Shown piece by piece: positions 43,927 through 52,962 of a stretch of DNA of 64,000 nt. Numbering within the stretch: position 1 is the stretch's first letter; every line of letters begins with the position of its first letter. This DNA comes from JAGPUQ01 sp947084925. Its GTDB lineage: Bacteria > Pseudomonadota > Gammaproteobacteria > Pseudomonadales > Porticoccaceae. The notes under the pieces were generated by a model. That model did not search any database and was not told the origin of the DNA. It worked only from the letters and a program-made list of their open reading frames with translations. The stretch is taken from positions 62,001 to 126,000 of the forward strand of contig CAMTUJ010000027.1 in NCBI GenBank assembly GCA_947084925.1, in the 5' to 3' direction. The translations under genes and the position numbers were made by a program.

Positions 43927-45204
43927 ATGAAACTGCGCCAACTGATCCCCTGTCTGTTGGGTGCCTGCGCCTGCGCTTTCGCCGCCGAATCCGGCGACGT
44001 CGCACCCCGGCTGCCCCTCGATGAATTGCAGCTTTTCGCTCAGGTGTTCGATCAGGTGCGCAACGCTTACGTCGAAGAAATCGATGATCGGGTCCTGCTG
44101 CAGAAAGCGGTGACCGGGCTGCTCGGCCAGCTCGATCCCCACTCCGCCTTTCTCGAAGCCGAGTCCTACACCGAATTGAAAGAACACACCACGGGTGAGT
44201 TCGGCGGCATCGGCGTCGAGCTGGGCCTCGATCGCGGTTATGTCAGCGTTGTCTCGCCCATCGACGACACGCCGGCCGCGCGCGCCGGGTTGCGGCCAGG
44301 GGATCTGATCCTGCAACTCGACGATCGCTCCACCCAGGGCATGAGCCTGGAGGAGGCGATCTCGCTGATGCGTGGGGACAAAGGCAGCACCATCAAACTC
44401 ACGCTAGGACGGGAAGGAGCGACCGAACCCTTGGTGGTCACGCTCACGCGCGACATGATCGCCATCAAGAGCATCCGCAAGGAGGTGCTGGAGCCGGGAT
44501 TCGCGTATCTGCGCATTGCCCAGTTCCAGGAACAGACCAGTGCTGAATTTACCCGTGCCATCGCCGATCTGCGCAAACAGGAACCCGCGCTCAAGGGAGT
44601 GGTGATTGATTTGCGCAACAACCCGGGCGGGCTTCTCCCCGCATCGATCGAAGTGGCCGATGCGCTGCTCGACAGCGGCCTGATCGTTTACACCGAGGGT
44701 CGCATCGCATCCGCCAACACCCGGGCCACGGCGACGCCCGGCGACGCCCTGGCGGGGATCCCGCTCGCGGTGCTGATTAACGAAGGTACCGCGTCGGCGG
44801 CGGAGATCGTCGCCGGCGCACTCAAGGATCATCGCCGCGCCCTGATTGTCGGCACCAAGAGCTTTGGCAAGGGCTCCGTGCAAACCGTGCTGCCACTGCA
44901 GGACGGGCGCGCGATCAAACTGACCACGGCGCGCTATTTCACGCCCAGCGGCAATTCCATTCAGGCGGACGGGATCCAGCCCGATGTGGAGGTGCGCCGC
45001 GCCGAGGTGCACGAACTCGAGCCCGGCTTCGTGATCAAGGAATCAAACCTCGGGGGGCATCTGGAAAGCGGAAGGAAACAGCCGTCGCCGAAGCATGACG
45101 CTGAATCCGGAGAGCCCGTCGATAATCAACTCCACGAAGCCGTCAACCTGCTCAAGGCGCTGGCGCTGTTCAGCCGACCGGCGGACCCGCTGGCGGATCA
45201 GTGA
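43927..45204 (+). CDS. ctpA: carboxy-terminal processing protease (S41)
   Basis: A 425-residue periplasmic protease: signal peptide (1-20), a PDZ domain (about 90-165, with GGIGVELG) and an S41 catalytic domain with S290 in INEGTASAAEIV and K315 in TKSFGKGSVQ forming the Ser-Lys dyad. Ctp proteases trim or degrade envelope proteins, including peptidoglycan hydrolases, which suits its position behind envC. The ATG at 43927 is chosen because a signal peptide follows directly. Confidence 0.94.
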   Translation: MKLRQLIPCLLGACACAFAAESGDVAPRLPLDELQLFAQVFDQVRNAYVEEIDDRVLLQKAVTGLLGQLDPHSAFLEAESYTELKEHTTGEFGGIGVELGLDRGYVSVVSPIDDTPAARAGLRPGDLILQLDDRSTQGMSLEEAISLMRGDKGSTIKLTLGREGATEPLVVTLTRDMIAIKSIRKEVLEPGFAYLRIAQFQEQTSAEFTRAIADLRKQEPALKGVVIDLRNNPGGLLPASIEVADALLDSGLIVYTEGRIASANTRATATPGDALAGIPLAVLINEGTASAAEIVAGALKDHRRALIVGTKSFGKGSVQTVLPLQDGRAIKLTTARYFTPSGNSIQADGIQPDVEVRRAEVHELEPGFVIKESNLGGHLESGRKQPSPKHDAESGEPVDNQLHEAVNLLKALALFSRPADPLADQ

Positions 45205-45331
45205 GCTTGCAACACTGCGCCGGGTTGCTGTACAAAGAGGGAGTCGCACGGATCGCGGTCGTCGTCATGCTGCCGATCTGCCGCGCGACCCGTGCGGCAG
45301 CAACACGCAGGCGCCCACACAACACAGGTAA

Positions 45332-45631
45332 ATGGTTATGACCGAGGCTCTGACCCCACAGATTTCCTGCCTGCCGCGCGCTGGTGAGGGGACTGTGCAT
45401 GAGGTGATCACCTCTCGCCGCGACCGGCTGTTCCAGGGTTCCGACGGCTGGTACTTCAGCACCCGTGAAAAGGTGACCTTGGGCCCGTTTCCGGCGCCCG
45501 AGAAAGCCGAAGCCGCCGTGGCGGATTTTCTGATGTTCATCAAAAGTGCGCCGCCGCGGGTGATCAATGTGTTCAAAGGCGGGCCGCAACAAGCGACGGC
45601 TCCCGGCGCCGGGCTGCATACGGCGCACTGA
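45332..45631 (+). CDS. small DUF6316-like protein
   Basis: A 99-residue protein with core DRLFQGSDGWYFSTREKVTLGPF followed by KAEAAVADFLMFI, the pattern of small DUF6316-type proteins seen in Pseudomonas and relatives. There is no signal peptide or membrane helix. Function is unknown. ATG at 45332 or 45338 could be used; the second has AGG at better spacing. It stands alone and converges on hisF across a hairpin. Confidence 0.7.
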   Translation: MVMTEALTPQISCLPRAGEGTVHEVITSRRDRLFQGSDGWYFSTREKVTLGPFPAPEKAEAAVADFLMFIKSAPPRVINVFKGGPQQATAPGAGLHTAH

Positions 45632-45649
45632 TCTCGCGCCTGGCGCACG

Positions 45650-45672
45650 GCACGGGCGGTCGCCGCCCGTGC
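45650..45672. terminator. hairpin between convergent DUF6316-like gene and hisF
   Basis: A perfect 10-bp stem (GCACGGGCGG / CCGCCCGTGC) with a 3-nt loop lies 18 bp after the first gene's stop and 3 bp before the hisF stop. The following T run is short (GTTT), so termination strength is uncertain. Confidence 0.6.
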
Positions 45673-45675
45673 GTT

Positions 45676-46449
45676 TCAGCGTACCTGGACGCCCTGCGCC
45701 GCCATGAACGCCTTGGCCTCGGCGACGCTGTATTCCCCGAAGTGAAAAATGCTCGCGGCCAACACCGCGTCAGCGCCGCCTTTCTGCACACCATCCACCA
45801 GATGCTGCAGATTGCCCACCCCCCCGGACGCGATCACCGGCACCGCGACGGCGTCGCTGACCGCGCGCGTCAACTCCAGGTCGAAACCATCACGCGTGCC
45901 GTCCCGGTCCATGCTGGTCAGCAGGATTTCGCCTGCGCCCAGTTCCGCCATGCGCTGGGCCCAGGCCACGGCGTCCAGGCCGGTCCCCCGGCGCCCGCCG
46001 TGGGTGAAGACCTCCCAGCGCGGCGCTTCGCCCGGGGCGCTGACCCGTTTGGCATCGATGGCGACCACAATGCACTGGCTGCCGAAGCGCGCCGCCGCCA
46101 GCCGCACAAGGTCGGGGTCATTCACCGCCGCCGAGTTGATGCCCACCTTGTCGGCGCCCGCGCGCAACAGGGCCTTGATGTCGTCGAGCGTGCGCACTCC
46201 GCCGCCCACGGTCAGAGGAATGAACACCGCCGCCGCCATGCGGGCGACCGTATGGAGCATGGTGTCGCGGCCTTCGTGGCTCGCGGTGATATCGAGAAAC
46301 GTGATTTCGTCGGCGCCGGCTTCGTCATAGCGTCGCGCCACCTCGACCGGATCGCCCGCATCGCGGATATCGACAAAACGAACCCCCTTGACCACGCGCC
46401 CGGCGTCCACGTCGAGGCAGGGGATTATGCGTCTGGCAAGCTTGGTCAT
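45676..46449 (-). CDS. hisF: imidazole glycerol phosphate synthase cyclase subunit
   Basis: A 257-residue TIM barrel of histidine synthesis that cyclises PRFAR using ammonia from HisH. Catalytic D13 is in IPCLDVDAGRVVKG, and the second aspartate is in CIVVAIDAKR near 130. Phosphate-binding GGVGNLQH and TVGGGVRT are present. No other his gene is in the window, so the pathway genes are dispersed. Confidence 0.96.
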   Translation of the reverse strand: MTKLARRIIPCLDVDAGRVVKGVRFVDIRDAGDPVEVARRYDEAGADEITFLDITASHEGRDTMLHTVARMAAAVFIPLTVGGGVRTLDDIKALLRAGADKVGINSAAVNDPDLVRLAAARFGSQCIVVAIDAKRVSAPGEAPRWEVFTHGGRRGTGLDAVAWAQRMAELGAGEILLTSMDRDGTRDGFDLELTRAVSDAVAVPVIASGGVGNLQHLVDGVQKGGADAVLAASIFHFGEYSVAEAKAFMAAQGVQVR

Positions 46450-46507
46450 GAAGGTTCTCGATTGGACTGGATTGGTTGCACCGGATTACCGCAATGGCAT
46501 GCGCGGA

Positions 46508-47146
46508 TCAGTATTTCTGGCGCAGCACCATGACGCCGCCTTCTTCGGTCATCTCGACCTTGGCCAGAAAACTGTTGCCGAGCAGAATCGACAGGGGATA
46601 GGCGCCGGTCACCACGGTGGCGGGAATCTCATGGAGGGTGATCGGACCGATGCTGACCGTCGTCAGGGTGAGTTCACGCGCCTCGGCCACCCCGTTCGCG
46701 GTATGCGTAGCGCCCCGGCGCCCCGACCGCCACGGCAAACCCAGGCGCTCGGCGTCCACGCTGCTCATGGCAACGGTAGTGGCGCCCGTGTCGATCATGA
46801 AGCGCACACTGTGCCCGTTGATGCTGCCGCCCACGAAATGATGGCCTTGCTCGCCGCGCGGAATCCGCACTTCGGCAAATTCGGCGGCGGCGAAATTGGC
46901 CGCGATGCGTTGCGACAATCCCAGCGGGATGCGCTTGCCGCCGATTTCGAGCACCGCACCTTTGCTGTCACTGGCGATCAGCTTCACGCCCTCGGGTGTT
47001 GTTTCGCCGGCCTTCAGCAGTCGCTGCACGCCGTTGATCTCGAGCATCGCACGGTCCTTGAACAGGGCGATCGCCTGCACCTCGGGCGCCGCCACCGCGC
47101 CGGCGTTCGCCAGCACCAGGCACAAGCCCGCGAGCCATCGCCTCAT
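46508..47146 (-). CDS. retropepsin-like aspartic protease (TIGR02281 family)
   Basis: A 212-residue exported or membrane-anchored protein with signal sequence (1-20, ending AVAA). An unassigned N-terminal domain (about 22-90) precedes a clan AA aspartic protease domain (about 100-210) with catalytic D119 in FMIDTGATTVAMS and the second pseudo-symmetric block ILLGNSFL. One catalytic Asp per chain implies a dimer. Substrate is unknown. The ATG overlaps the pgpA stop by 4 nt, so it ends the rib/nusB/thiL/pgpA operon. Confidence 0.87.
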   Translation of the reverse strand: MRRWLAGLCLVLANAGAVAAPEVQAIALFKDRAMLEINGVQRLLKAGETTPEGVKLIASDSKGAVLEIGGKRIPLGLSQRIAANFAAAEFAEVRIPRGEQGHHFVGGSINGHSVRFMIDTGATTVAMSSVDAERLGLPWRSGRRGATHTANGVAEARELTLTTVSIGPITLHEIPATVVTGAYPLSILLGNSFLAKVEMTEEGGVMVLRQKY

Positions 47147-47643
47147 GACGCCGCTCCCGCCGCGTGCAGTATCAGGCCCGCCAACAATCCCGCCACCAGA
47201 TCATCCGCCATGATGCCCAGGCCTCCCTTCCAGTGCCGATCGAACCAGGCAATCGGCCAGGGTTTCACGATATCGAAAATCCGGAACAGCACAAAGCCCG
47301 CGATCCACCAGCCGAACCCGGCGGGCGCGAGCCCCAGGGTCAGCCAGAGCCCCGCAAACTCATCCCAGACGATACCGGGATGATCGGGGGCGTCCAGTCG
47401 CCGCGCCGCGCTGCCGCAGATGGCGATGCCGGCGGCGACCACCGTCCCCAGCAACAACCACCGCGCCGACGCGGGCAGCGTGAGCGGCAACCAGGTGAAT
47501 CCGGCGGCGAGCGCAAGAGCGACGAGTGAACCCGCCGTGCCCGGAGCGCGCGGGGCCAGGCCGCTGCCAAACCCGAAGGCCAGCAGCAGCACCGGTTCGT
47601 GCAGCAACCGGGAAAACGACGGCAGGGGCGCGGCCGGCTTCAA
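47143..47643 (-). CDS. pgpA: phosphatidylglycerophosphatase A
   Basis: A 166-residue inner-membrane phosphatase producing phosphatidylglycerol. PgpA signatures are FGSGLAPRAPGTAGSL near 28, IVWDEFAGLWLTL near 95, FRIFDIVKPWPI near 120 and MADDLVAG near 147. I start at a TTG at 47643 that overlaps the thiL TGA as TTGA. No ATG or GTG lies at a plausible position. The thiL-pgpA pair is conserved in gammaproteobacteria. Confidence 0.9.
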   Translation of the reverse strand: MKPAAPLPSFSRLLHEPVLLLAFGFGSGLAPRAPGTAGSLVALALAAGFTWLPLTLPASARWLLLGTVVAAGIAICGSAARRLDAPDHPGIVWDEFAGLWLTLGLAPAGFGWWIAGFVLFRIFDIVKPWPIAWFDRHWKGGLGIMADDLVAGLLAGLILHAAGAAS

Positions 47644-48602
47644 AAGTGGCGATATCCCGTGCCGGTCAACGCGACGCTTCGCCCCGCGCCATCCCGGGCG
47701 TGGACGCCGGCGCCGGACACCAGGCGCCCGACGGGCAGCGCCCGCAGGTGTCCGGCGCGGACGGACTCTTCCAGGGCCGCGAGCCGCGAGGGCGGCACCG
47801 TGAAGCAGAGTTCGTAATCGTCGCCACCGCCCAGCGCCCAATCCCGTGCTCGATCGCCACCAAAACGGGCCACCGCGGCCCCACAGAGCGGCAATTTCTC
47901 CAGTTCCAGTTCGGCGGCGACACCGCTGGCGCGCGCCACATGCCCGAGATCGGCGACCAGGCCATCGGAGATGTCGATCGCCGCCGAGGCGATGCCGCGC
48001 AGCGCCACACCTTCCCGAAGCCGGGGCTCCGGGTACCAGTAGCGCGTGTTCAGGGTGGCGTCGGCCGCGCGGCACGCGCCGGTCTCCGTCATGTCCGCCA
48101 ATGCGGCCGCCGCACCGCCCAGCTCGCCGGTGACGAACACCAGGTCTCCCGCGCCGGCGCCGGAGCGCCGCAGCGCGACGTTCGCCGGCACCGCGCCCAT
48201 GGCGGTGATGGTCACCGTGAGCGGTCCGCGCGTGGTATCGCCTCCCACCAGCGCGCAACCCCGGGCGTCGGCCACCGCGAAAAGTCCGGCGCTGAATGCG
48301 CGCAACCAGTCTTCGTCGGCCACCGGCAGCGTCAGCGCCAGCAAAAACCAGCGCGGCTCGGCACCCATCGCCGCCAGGTCGCTGAGATTCACGCGCAGGG
48401 CACGCTGGCCGATATCGAATGCCGACGCCCGGGCGGGGAAGTGAATGTCGGCCACCAGGGTGTCCGTGGTCACGGCCAGCGTACCCGCCGCGCCGCCATC
48501 GAGCAGCGCGCAGTCATCGCCGATCCCGGCCAGCACGCCGGCGGCGGGCGTCGCGGGCCGGCGGAAGAAGGTTTCGATCAGGCTGAACTCATCGACCGGC
48601 AT
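47640..48602 (-). CDS. thiL: thiamine-monophosphate kinase
   Basis: A 320-residue enzyme making thiamine diphosphate from thiamine monophosphate. It has the AIR synthase-like fold with GIGDDCALL (about 26-34), TTDTLVADIHF and LVGGDTTRG, and a C-terminal GGGDDYELCF block. The ATG at 48602 gives the expected N-terminus DEFSLIETFF; the frame is open upstream through nusB without coding character. It lies 11 bp after nusB. Confidence 0.95.
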   Translation of the reverse strand: MPVDEFSLIETFFRRPATPAAGVLAGIGDDCALLDGGAAGTLAVTTDTLVADIHFPARASAFDIGQRALRVNLSDLAAMGAEPRWFLLALTLPVADEDWLRAFSAGLFAVADARGCALVGGDTTRGPLTVTITAMGAVPANVALRRSGAGAGDLVFVTGELGGAAAALADMTETGACRAADATLNTRYWYPEPRLREGVALRGIASAAIDISDGLVADLGHVARASGVAAELELEKLPLCGAAVARFGGDRARDWALGGGDDYELCFTVPPSRLAALEESVRAGHLRALPVGRLVSGAGVHARDGAGRSVALTGTGYRHF

Positions 48603-48613
48603 CGGACGGGCGT

Positions 48614-49066
48614 TCAGCGCGCGCGCGCGGCGATCTCGAGCTGGCGGCTGCCCGCCGCTACCTTGTCGAGGATGCTGTTGACGTACTTGTGGGCATCGGT
48701 GGGACCAAACGCTTTCGCGAGGTTGATGCCCTCGTTGATGGCGACCCGATAGGGCACGTCGATGCGATGCAGCAGCTCGTAGGTGCCGAGTCGCAGCAGC
48801 GCCCGCGAGACCGGATCGAGTTCGTCCAGCGCGCGGTCCAGATATTTCCCGTAACAGGCATCGAGTTCGTCGACCGTGGCGGCAATGCCGTGGAGGAGCT
48901 CGCGGAAAAACTCGACATCCACCTTGCGCATGTCGTTGTCCGCGAAGAACTGCGCCTCGATGACATGGAGGTCGGCGCCCGCCAGCTGCCACTGGTAGAG
49001 CGCCTGCACCAGCAGGTGGCGAGCTTTCTTGCGGTTCGACGGCAGTGCGGCCACGGATTGCCTCAC
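48614..49066 (-). CDS. nusB: transcription antitermination protein NusB
   Basis: A 150-residue all-helical RNA-binding protein acting with NusE/S10 at boxA in rRNA transcription. NusB blocks RKKARHLLVQALYQWQLAG near 12 and PYRVAINEGINLAKAFG near 105 are clear. The GTG start overlaps the ribH stop (GTGA), the usual ribH-nusB coupling. Confidence 0.95.
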   Translation of the reverse strand: MRQSVAALPSNRKKARHLLVQALYQWQLAGADLHVIEAQFFADNDMRKVDVEFFRELLHGIAATVDELDACYGKYLDRALDELDPVSRALLRLGTYELLHRIDVPYRVAINEGINLAKAFGPTDAHKYVNSILDKVAAGSRQLEIAARAR

Positions 49067-49533
49067 AGTTGCCGGAACAGGGAAATCATCTCCAGCGCGG
49101 TAAGCGCCGCCTCTTCACCCTTGTTGCCCGAGTCCTCGCCGGAGCGGGCGCGGGCCTGGGCCTCATCGTCGGTGGTGAGCAGGCCGAACGCCACGGGGAT
49201 GCCCGTCGTCAGCGCAACCTCGCCGATGCCGCGGGTGGTTTCCGCGCAGACGTATTCGAAATGGGGCGTGCCGCCGCGAATCACGGCGCCCAGCGCGATG
49301 ATCGCATCGAAGCGACCGGTCTCGGCCAGCTTGCGCGCCGCCAGCGGCAGCTCGAAAGCGCCGGGCACCCGGTAGACCTGCACGTCCGCGTCCGGCACCT
49401 GATGGCGTTGCAGCGCGCGCTGCGCGCCGCGCAGCAGGCTCTCGGTGATCCCGCCATTCCAGCGCGCCACCACGATGGCAAAGCGGGCGCCGTCCGGCGC
49501 GAAGTTGCCCTCGACGGGTCTGGATTCACTCAT
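49063..49533 (-). CDS. ribH: 6,7-dimethyl-8-ribityllumazine synthase
   Basis: A 156-residue subunit of the icosahedral lumazine synthase, which condenses the RibD/RibC-branch pyrimidine with dihydroxybutanone phosphate. Active-site segments are RWNGGITESLL near 25, VPGAFELPLAA near 56 and GAVIRGGTPHFEYV near 82. It lies 17 bp after ribBA and overlaps nusB. Confidence 0.96.
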   Translation of the reverse strand: MSESRPVEGNFAPDGARFAIVVARWNGGITESLLRGAQRALQRHQVPDADVQVYRVPGAFELPLAARKLAETGRFDAIIALGAVIRGGTPHFEYVCAETTRGIGEVALTTGIPVAFGLLTTDDEAQARARSGEDSGNKGEEAALTALEMISLFRQL

Positions 49534-49550
49534 GGCTCAATTCCTCGGGA

Positions 49551-50660
49551 TCAGGGGCATTCGACATAATCGACCACTTCCAGATCGAATCCGGAAATGG
49601 CGTTGAACCGGAACGGCGCGCTCATCACCCGGATTTTCTGGGCACCCAGGTCGCGCAGGATCTGCGACCCCGCACCGATCTGGAGATACACGGTTTCCGA
49701 TGCCTTGATCGGGCGCGCGCGGCTCTCGAACAGGGACTCAAGCTCTTCTTCCACCTGCGCCGCGGTCTCCTCCTGCTGGATCACCACGATGATTCCGCGC
49801 CCCTCCTCCTGGACCTTCTGCATGGCCTTGGCGATGGTCCAGCTGGGGAATTGCCCGGGACGCTCGATGGCGAAAATATCGCGCGTGCAACTGGGCAGGT
49901 GGACGCGCACCGGCACCGGCACCGCGCGATCGATCTCGCCTTTCACCAGCGCGAAATGAAGCTTCTTGCGCGCCGTATCCATGTAGGTATGCAGACAGAA
50001 TTCGCCGTAGGCGGTCTGGATGGTGCGCGCCCGCAGATGCTCGATGGTCTTCTCGTTGAGCATGCGGTAGTGAATGAGGTCGGCGATGGTGCCGATCTTG
50101 AGCCCGTGCTTCTGCGCAAAGGTCTCGAGATCCGGGCGCCGGGCCATGGTGCCGTCGTCGTTCATGATCTCGACGATCACGGCGGCGGGCTCGCAGCCGG
50201 CAAGGCGCGCCAGATCGCAGCCGGCTTCGGTATGACCCGCGCGGCTCAGCACGCCGCCGGGCTGGGCCTTGAGGGGAAAGATGTGTCCGGGCTGCACGAT
50301 GTCGTCGGGGCCTGCGTTCTTGGCCACCGCCACCTGCACCGTGCGGGCGCGGTCGGCCGCGGAAATGCCGGTGGTGACGCCTTCAGCGGCCTCGATGGAC
50401 ACCGTGAAATTGGTGCCGTGGCTGGCCTTGTTGGCATCCACCATCAGGGGCAGGGCGAGCTGCCGGCAGCGCTGCTCGGTCAAGGTCAGACAGATCAGGC
50501 CGCGCGCATGGGTGGCCATGAAATTGATGTCGGCGGCCGTGACCTTCTCCGCCGCGATCACCAGATCGCCTTCGTTTTCGCGATCCTCGTCGTCCATCAG
50601 GATCACCATCCTGCCCTGACGGATGTCTTCCACCAATTCGTCGATCGTGTGCAGCGACAT
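49551..50660 (-). CDS. ribBA: 3,4-dihydroxy-2-butanone-4-phosphate synthase with degenerate GTP cyclohydrolase II domain
   Basis: A 369-residue two-domain protein. The N-terminal DHBP synthase is intact, with DDEDRENEGD (23-32) and RAGHTEAGCD (140-149). The C-terminal domain aligns with RibA in outline but lacks the zinc cysteines and the GDxxxSxRCDC block: the segment reads VHLPSCTRDIFAIERPG. GTP cyclohydrolase activity is therefore unlikely, as in the RibBX proteins of many proteobacteria. A separate ribA elsewhere in the genome is expected. Confidence 0.93.
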   Translation of the reverse strand: MSLHTIDELVEDIRQGRMVILMDDEDRENEGDLVIAAEKVTAADINFMATHARGLICLTLTEQRCRQLALPLMVDANKASHGTNFTVSIEAAEGVTTGISAADRARTVQVAVAKNAGPDDIVQPGHIFPLKAQPGGVLSRAGHTEAGCDLARLAGCEPAAVIVEIMNDDGTMARRPDLETFAQKHGLKIGTIADLIHYRMLNEKTIEHLRARTIQTAYGEFCLHTYMDTARKKLHFALVKGEIDRAVPVPVRVHLPSCTRDIFAIERPGQFPSWTIAKAMQKVQEEGRGIIVVIQQEETAAQVEEELESLFESRARPIKASETVYLQIGAGSQILRDLGAQKIRVMSAPFRFNAISGFDLEVVDYVECP

Positions 50661-50666
50661 CTTGCT

Positions 50667-51308
50667 TCAACCCCTGTTCAAACGGTCATTCGGGAGCGCG
50701 CCGGAGCCGCCGTCGCCGGCACCCCACAGCAGGCGCTCAAGGTAGCGGGCGATCACGTCCACTTCGAGATTCACCCGGGTGCCGGGCTGGTAGGTCCCGA
50801 TAATGGTGTGGGTCAGCGTGTGCGGCACGATATTGATCTCGAACTCCTCGCCGTCCACGACATTGACCGTGAGGCTGGTGCCGTCAATGGTGATGGAGCC
50901 CTTGTGGGCAATATAGCGCGCCAGCCCGGCCGGCGCGCGCAGGCGGAACCGCTCCGAGCGCGCGTCGCTGTGGCGCGCCAGCACCTCGCCCACGCCGTCC
51001 ACATGACCCGACACGATGTGCCCGCCCATGCGCTTGGCGGGCGTCAGCGCCTGCTCCAGATTGACCGGCGTGCCCGCGACCCACTGCCCTGCCGTGGTGT
51101 GGTCGAGCGTCTCCACCGACACATCGGCCGCGAAACTGTAGCCCCCCAGCTCCACCACCGTGAGACACACGCCGTTGACGGCGATACTGTCGCCCAGACG
51201 GGCGGCGCCAAGATCCAGCCCGGCGGCGCTGATGAGCAGGCGCACATCGCCGCCCTGCCGCTCGGTGCCGGCGATGCTGCCCAGTGCTTCAATGATTCCG
51301 GTAAACAT
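50667..51308 (-). CDS. ribE: riboflavin synthase alpha chain
   Basis: A 213-residue trimeric enzyme dismutating two lumazines to riboflavin. It begins with the diagnostic MFTGIIE and has two lumazine-binding barrels, with KRMGGHIVSGHVDGVG in the first to second transition and YLERLLWG near the C-terminus. It is directly adjacent to ribD (no gap) and 6 bp from ribBA. Confidence 0.95.
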   Translation of the reverse strand: MFTGIIEALGSIAGTERQGGDVRLLISAAGLDLGAARLGDSIAVNGVCLTVVELGGYSFAADVSVETLDHTTAGQWVAGTPVNLEQALTPAKRMGGHIVSGHVDGVGEVLARHSDARSERFRLRAPAGLARYIAHKGSITIDGTSLTVNVVDGEEFEINIVPHTLTHTIIGTYQPGTRVNLEVDVIARYLERLLWGAGDGGSGALPNDRLNRG

Positions 51309-52409
51309 TCAGTTTTTCCTCCTGGGCTGGGCGGTGAAACGCCAGTCGTCTCCCACCGCCCGCACGTCGGTCACGGTCAGATCAATCGCTTCCGCCAGGC
51401 GCGTGAACGGCAGCGTCGCGAGCGGCCAGCCTGAGCTGCCGAGCAGCTTGGGCGCCACATACAACACCAGTTCATCCACCAGACCGGCATTCAGGAACGC
51501 TCCCGCCAGCCGGGCGCCGGCCTCGACCAGCACGTCGTGGCACTGCCGGCTGCCCAGATGCCGCAGCAGGGCGTCGAGGTCCACCCGTCCGTCGGCGTCG
51601 GGCAGCGCGATCAACTGCGCACCGGGAATCTCCCGGGAGGCGCCCGCCGTCGCGATCAGCACCGCGCCGGGCTCGCGCAGGATACGCAGATCGTCCCGCG
51701 TGCGGAGGTGGCTGTCCACCACCACCCGCAACGGCTGGTCCACCGGTCCGGCGCAGCCCTCGGGCAATTCGAACTCCCCGCCGCGCACGGTCAGCGCGGG
51801 ATCATCGGCGAGCACCGTGCCGATGCCGGTGACGATGGCGCCGCTCGCCGCCCGCAGGCGCTGGACATCGCGCCGCGCCGCCGCTCCGGTAATCCAGCGG
51901 CTCTCGCCGCTCGCCATGGCGGTGCGACCGTCAAGGCTGGCGGCGATCTTGAGCGTGACCCGGGGCCGGCCGCGCTCGCAGTTGGCAAAAAATCCGGGAT
52001 TGAGCGCACGGCACTCCGCTTCCAGCACCGGCCCGTCCACCGCCAGGCCCGCGTCCAGCAACGCCGCCACGCCCCCGGAAGCTATCCGGTGCGGATCGCG
52101 CGCGCCATGGACCACGCGCGCGATGCCGGCGGCGATCAGCGCCCCGGTGCAGGGCGGAGTCCGGCCCTGGTGATTGCAGGGCTCCAGCGACACATAAGCG
52201 GTCGCGCCACGCGCGCGGTCGCCCGCTGCCGCCAGCGCCGCCACCTCGGCATGATCACCGCCCGCGCGCTGATGCCAGCCCTCGCCGACCACGGCGCCGT
52301 CGCGGACGATGACGCAACCCACGCGGGGGTTCGGCCGCGTGCTGTACCAACCCCGCCGCGCCAGACCCAGGGCGCGCGCCATGAAGACGGCGTCGCTGCG
52401 CTCAGTCAT
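51309..52409 (-). CDS. ribD: bifunctional diaminohydroxyphosphoribosylaminopyrimidine deaminase / reductase
   Basis: A 366-residue enzyme for steps 2 and 3 of riboflavin synthesis. The N-terminal zinc deaminase has H53-A-E55 and the cysteine pair C78 and C87 in PCNHQGRTPPC. The C-terminal reductase (about 150-360) has LKIAASLDGRTA and DVLVEAGARLAGAFL. It overlaps nrdR by 8 nt and abuts ribE. Confidence 0.95.
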   Translation of the reverse strand: MTERSDAVFMARALGLARRGWYSTRPNPRVGCVIVRDGAVVGEGWHQRAGGDHAEVAALAAAGDRARGATAYVSLEPCNHQGRTPPCTGALIAAGIARVVHGARDPHRIASGGVAALLDAGLAVDGPVLEAECRALNPGFFANCERGRPRVTLKIAASLDGRTAMASGESRWITGAAARRDVQRLRAASGAIVTGIGTVLADDPALTVRGGEFELPEGCAGPVDQPLRVVVDSHLRTRDDLRILREPGAVLIATAGASREIPGAQLIALPDADGRVDLDALLRHLGSRQCHDVLVEAGARLAGAFLNAGLVDELVLYVAPKLLGSSGWPLATLPFTRLAEAIDLTVTDVRAVGDDWRFTAQPRRKN

Positions 52410-52884
52410 CGGCGCCGGCTCCGGGCGGTGCGCTCTCGCGCTCCAGGCGATCCAGCTCGGCGCGGAACTCGCTCAGGTCCTGAAAGCGGCGATAGACCGA
52501 CGCAAACCGCACGAACGCCACATCGTCGAGCCCGCGCAACTGTGCCATCACTTTTTCGCCGATGACGCGCGACGGTACTTCCCGCTCGCCAGCGCTTTGC
52601 AGCTCGCGCTTGATGGCGCTGATCGCCGCCTCCACGGCCTCGACGCCGACGGGCCGCTTCTCCAGGGAACGCTGCAAGCCGGCGCGCAGTTTGTTTTCGT
52701 CGAAGGGTTGGCGGGAATCGTCGCGCTTGACGACCCGTGGCATCAGCAGCTCCGCCACCTCGAAAGTGGTAAAGCGCTCCCGGCAGGTGGCGCACTCGCG
52801 ACGGCGACGGATCTGGTCGCCGCCGGCCACCAGCCGGGAATCGACCACGCGGGTGTCATCAGCGCCACAGAAGGGACAGTGCAT
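52402..52884 (-). CDS. nrdR: transcriptional repressor NrdR
   Basis: A 160-residue nucleotide-sensing repressor of ribonucleotide reductase genes. The zinc ribbon is C3-x2-C6 and C31-x2-C34, and an ATP-cone domain spans about 46-136 with VVKRDDSRQPFDENKL. No nrd gene or obvious NrdR box pair lies nearby. It sits between glyA and ribD, a conserved neighbourhood. Confidence 0.96.
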   Translation of the reverse strand: MHCPFCGADDTRVVDSRLVAGGDQIRRRRECATCRERFTTFEVAELLMPRVVKRDDSRQPFDENKLRAGLQRSLEKRPVGVEAVEAAISAIKRELQSAGEREVPSRVIGEKVMAQLRGLDDVAFVRFASVYRRFQDLSEFRAELDRLERESAPPGAGADD

Positions 52885-52962
52885 CGAAAGGAAGGGGCGC
52901 GACCGGGGAGCGGTCTAGTCTAGCACGGCCTCCGCGCGCCGCCCCTGCGCAACCGCTGCCCG

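Noticed and set aside
50661..51310. FMN riboswitch near the riboflavin genes
   Set aside because: Genes are 0-17 bp apart and no long structured leader is available before ribD, ribE or ribBA.
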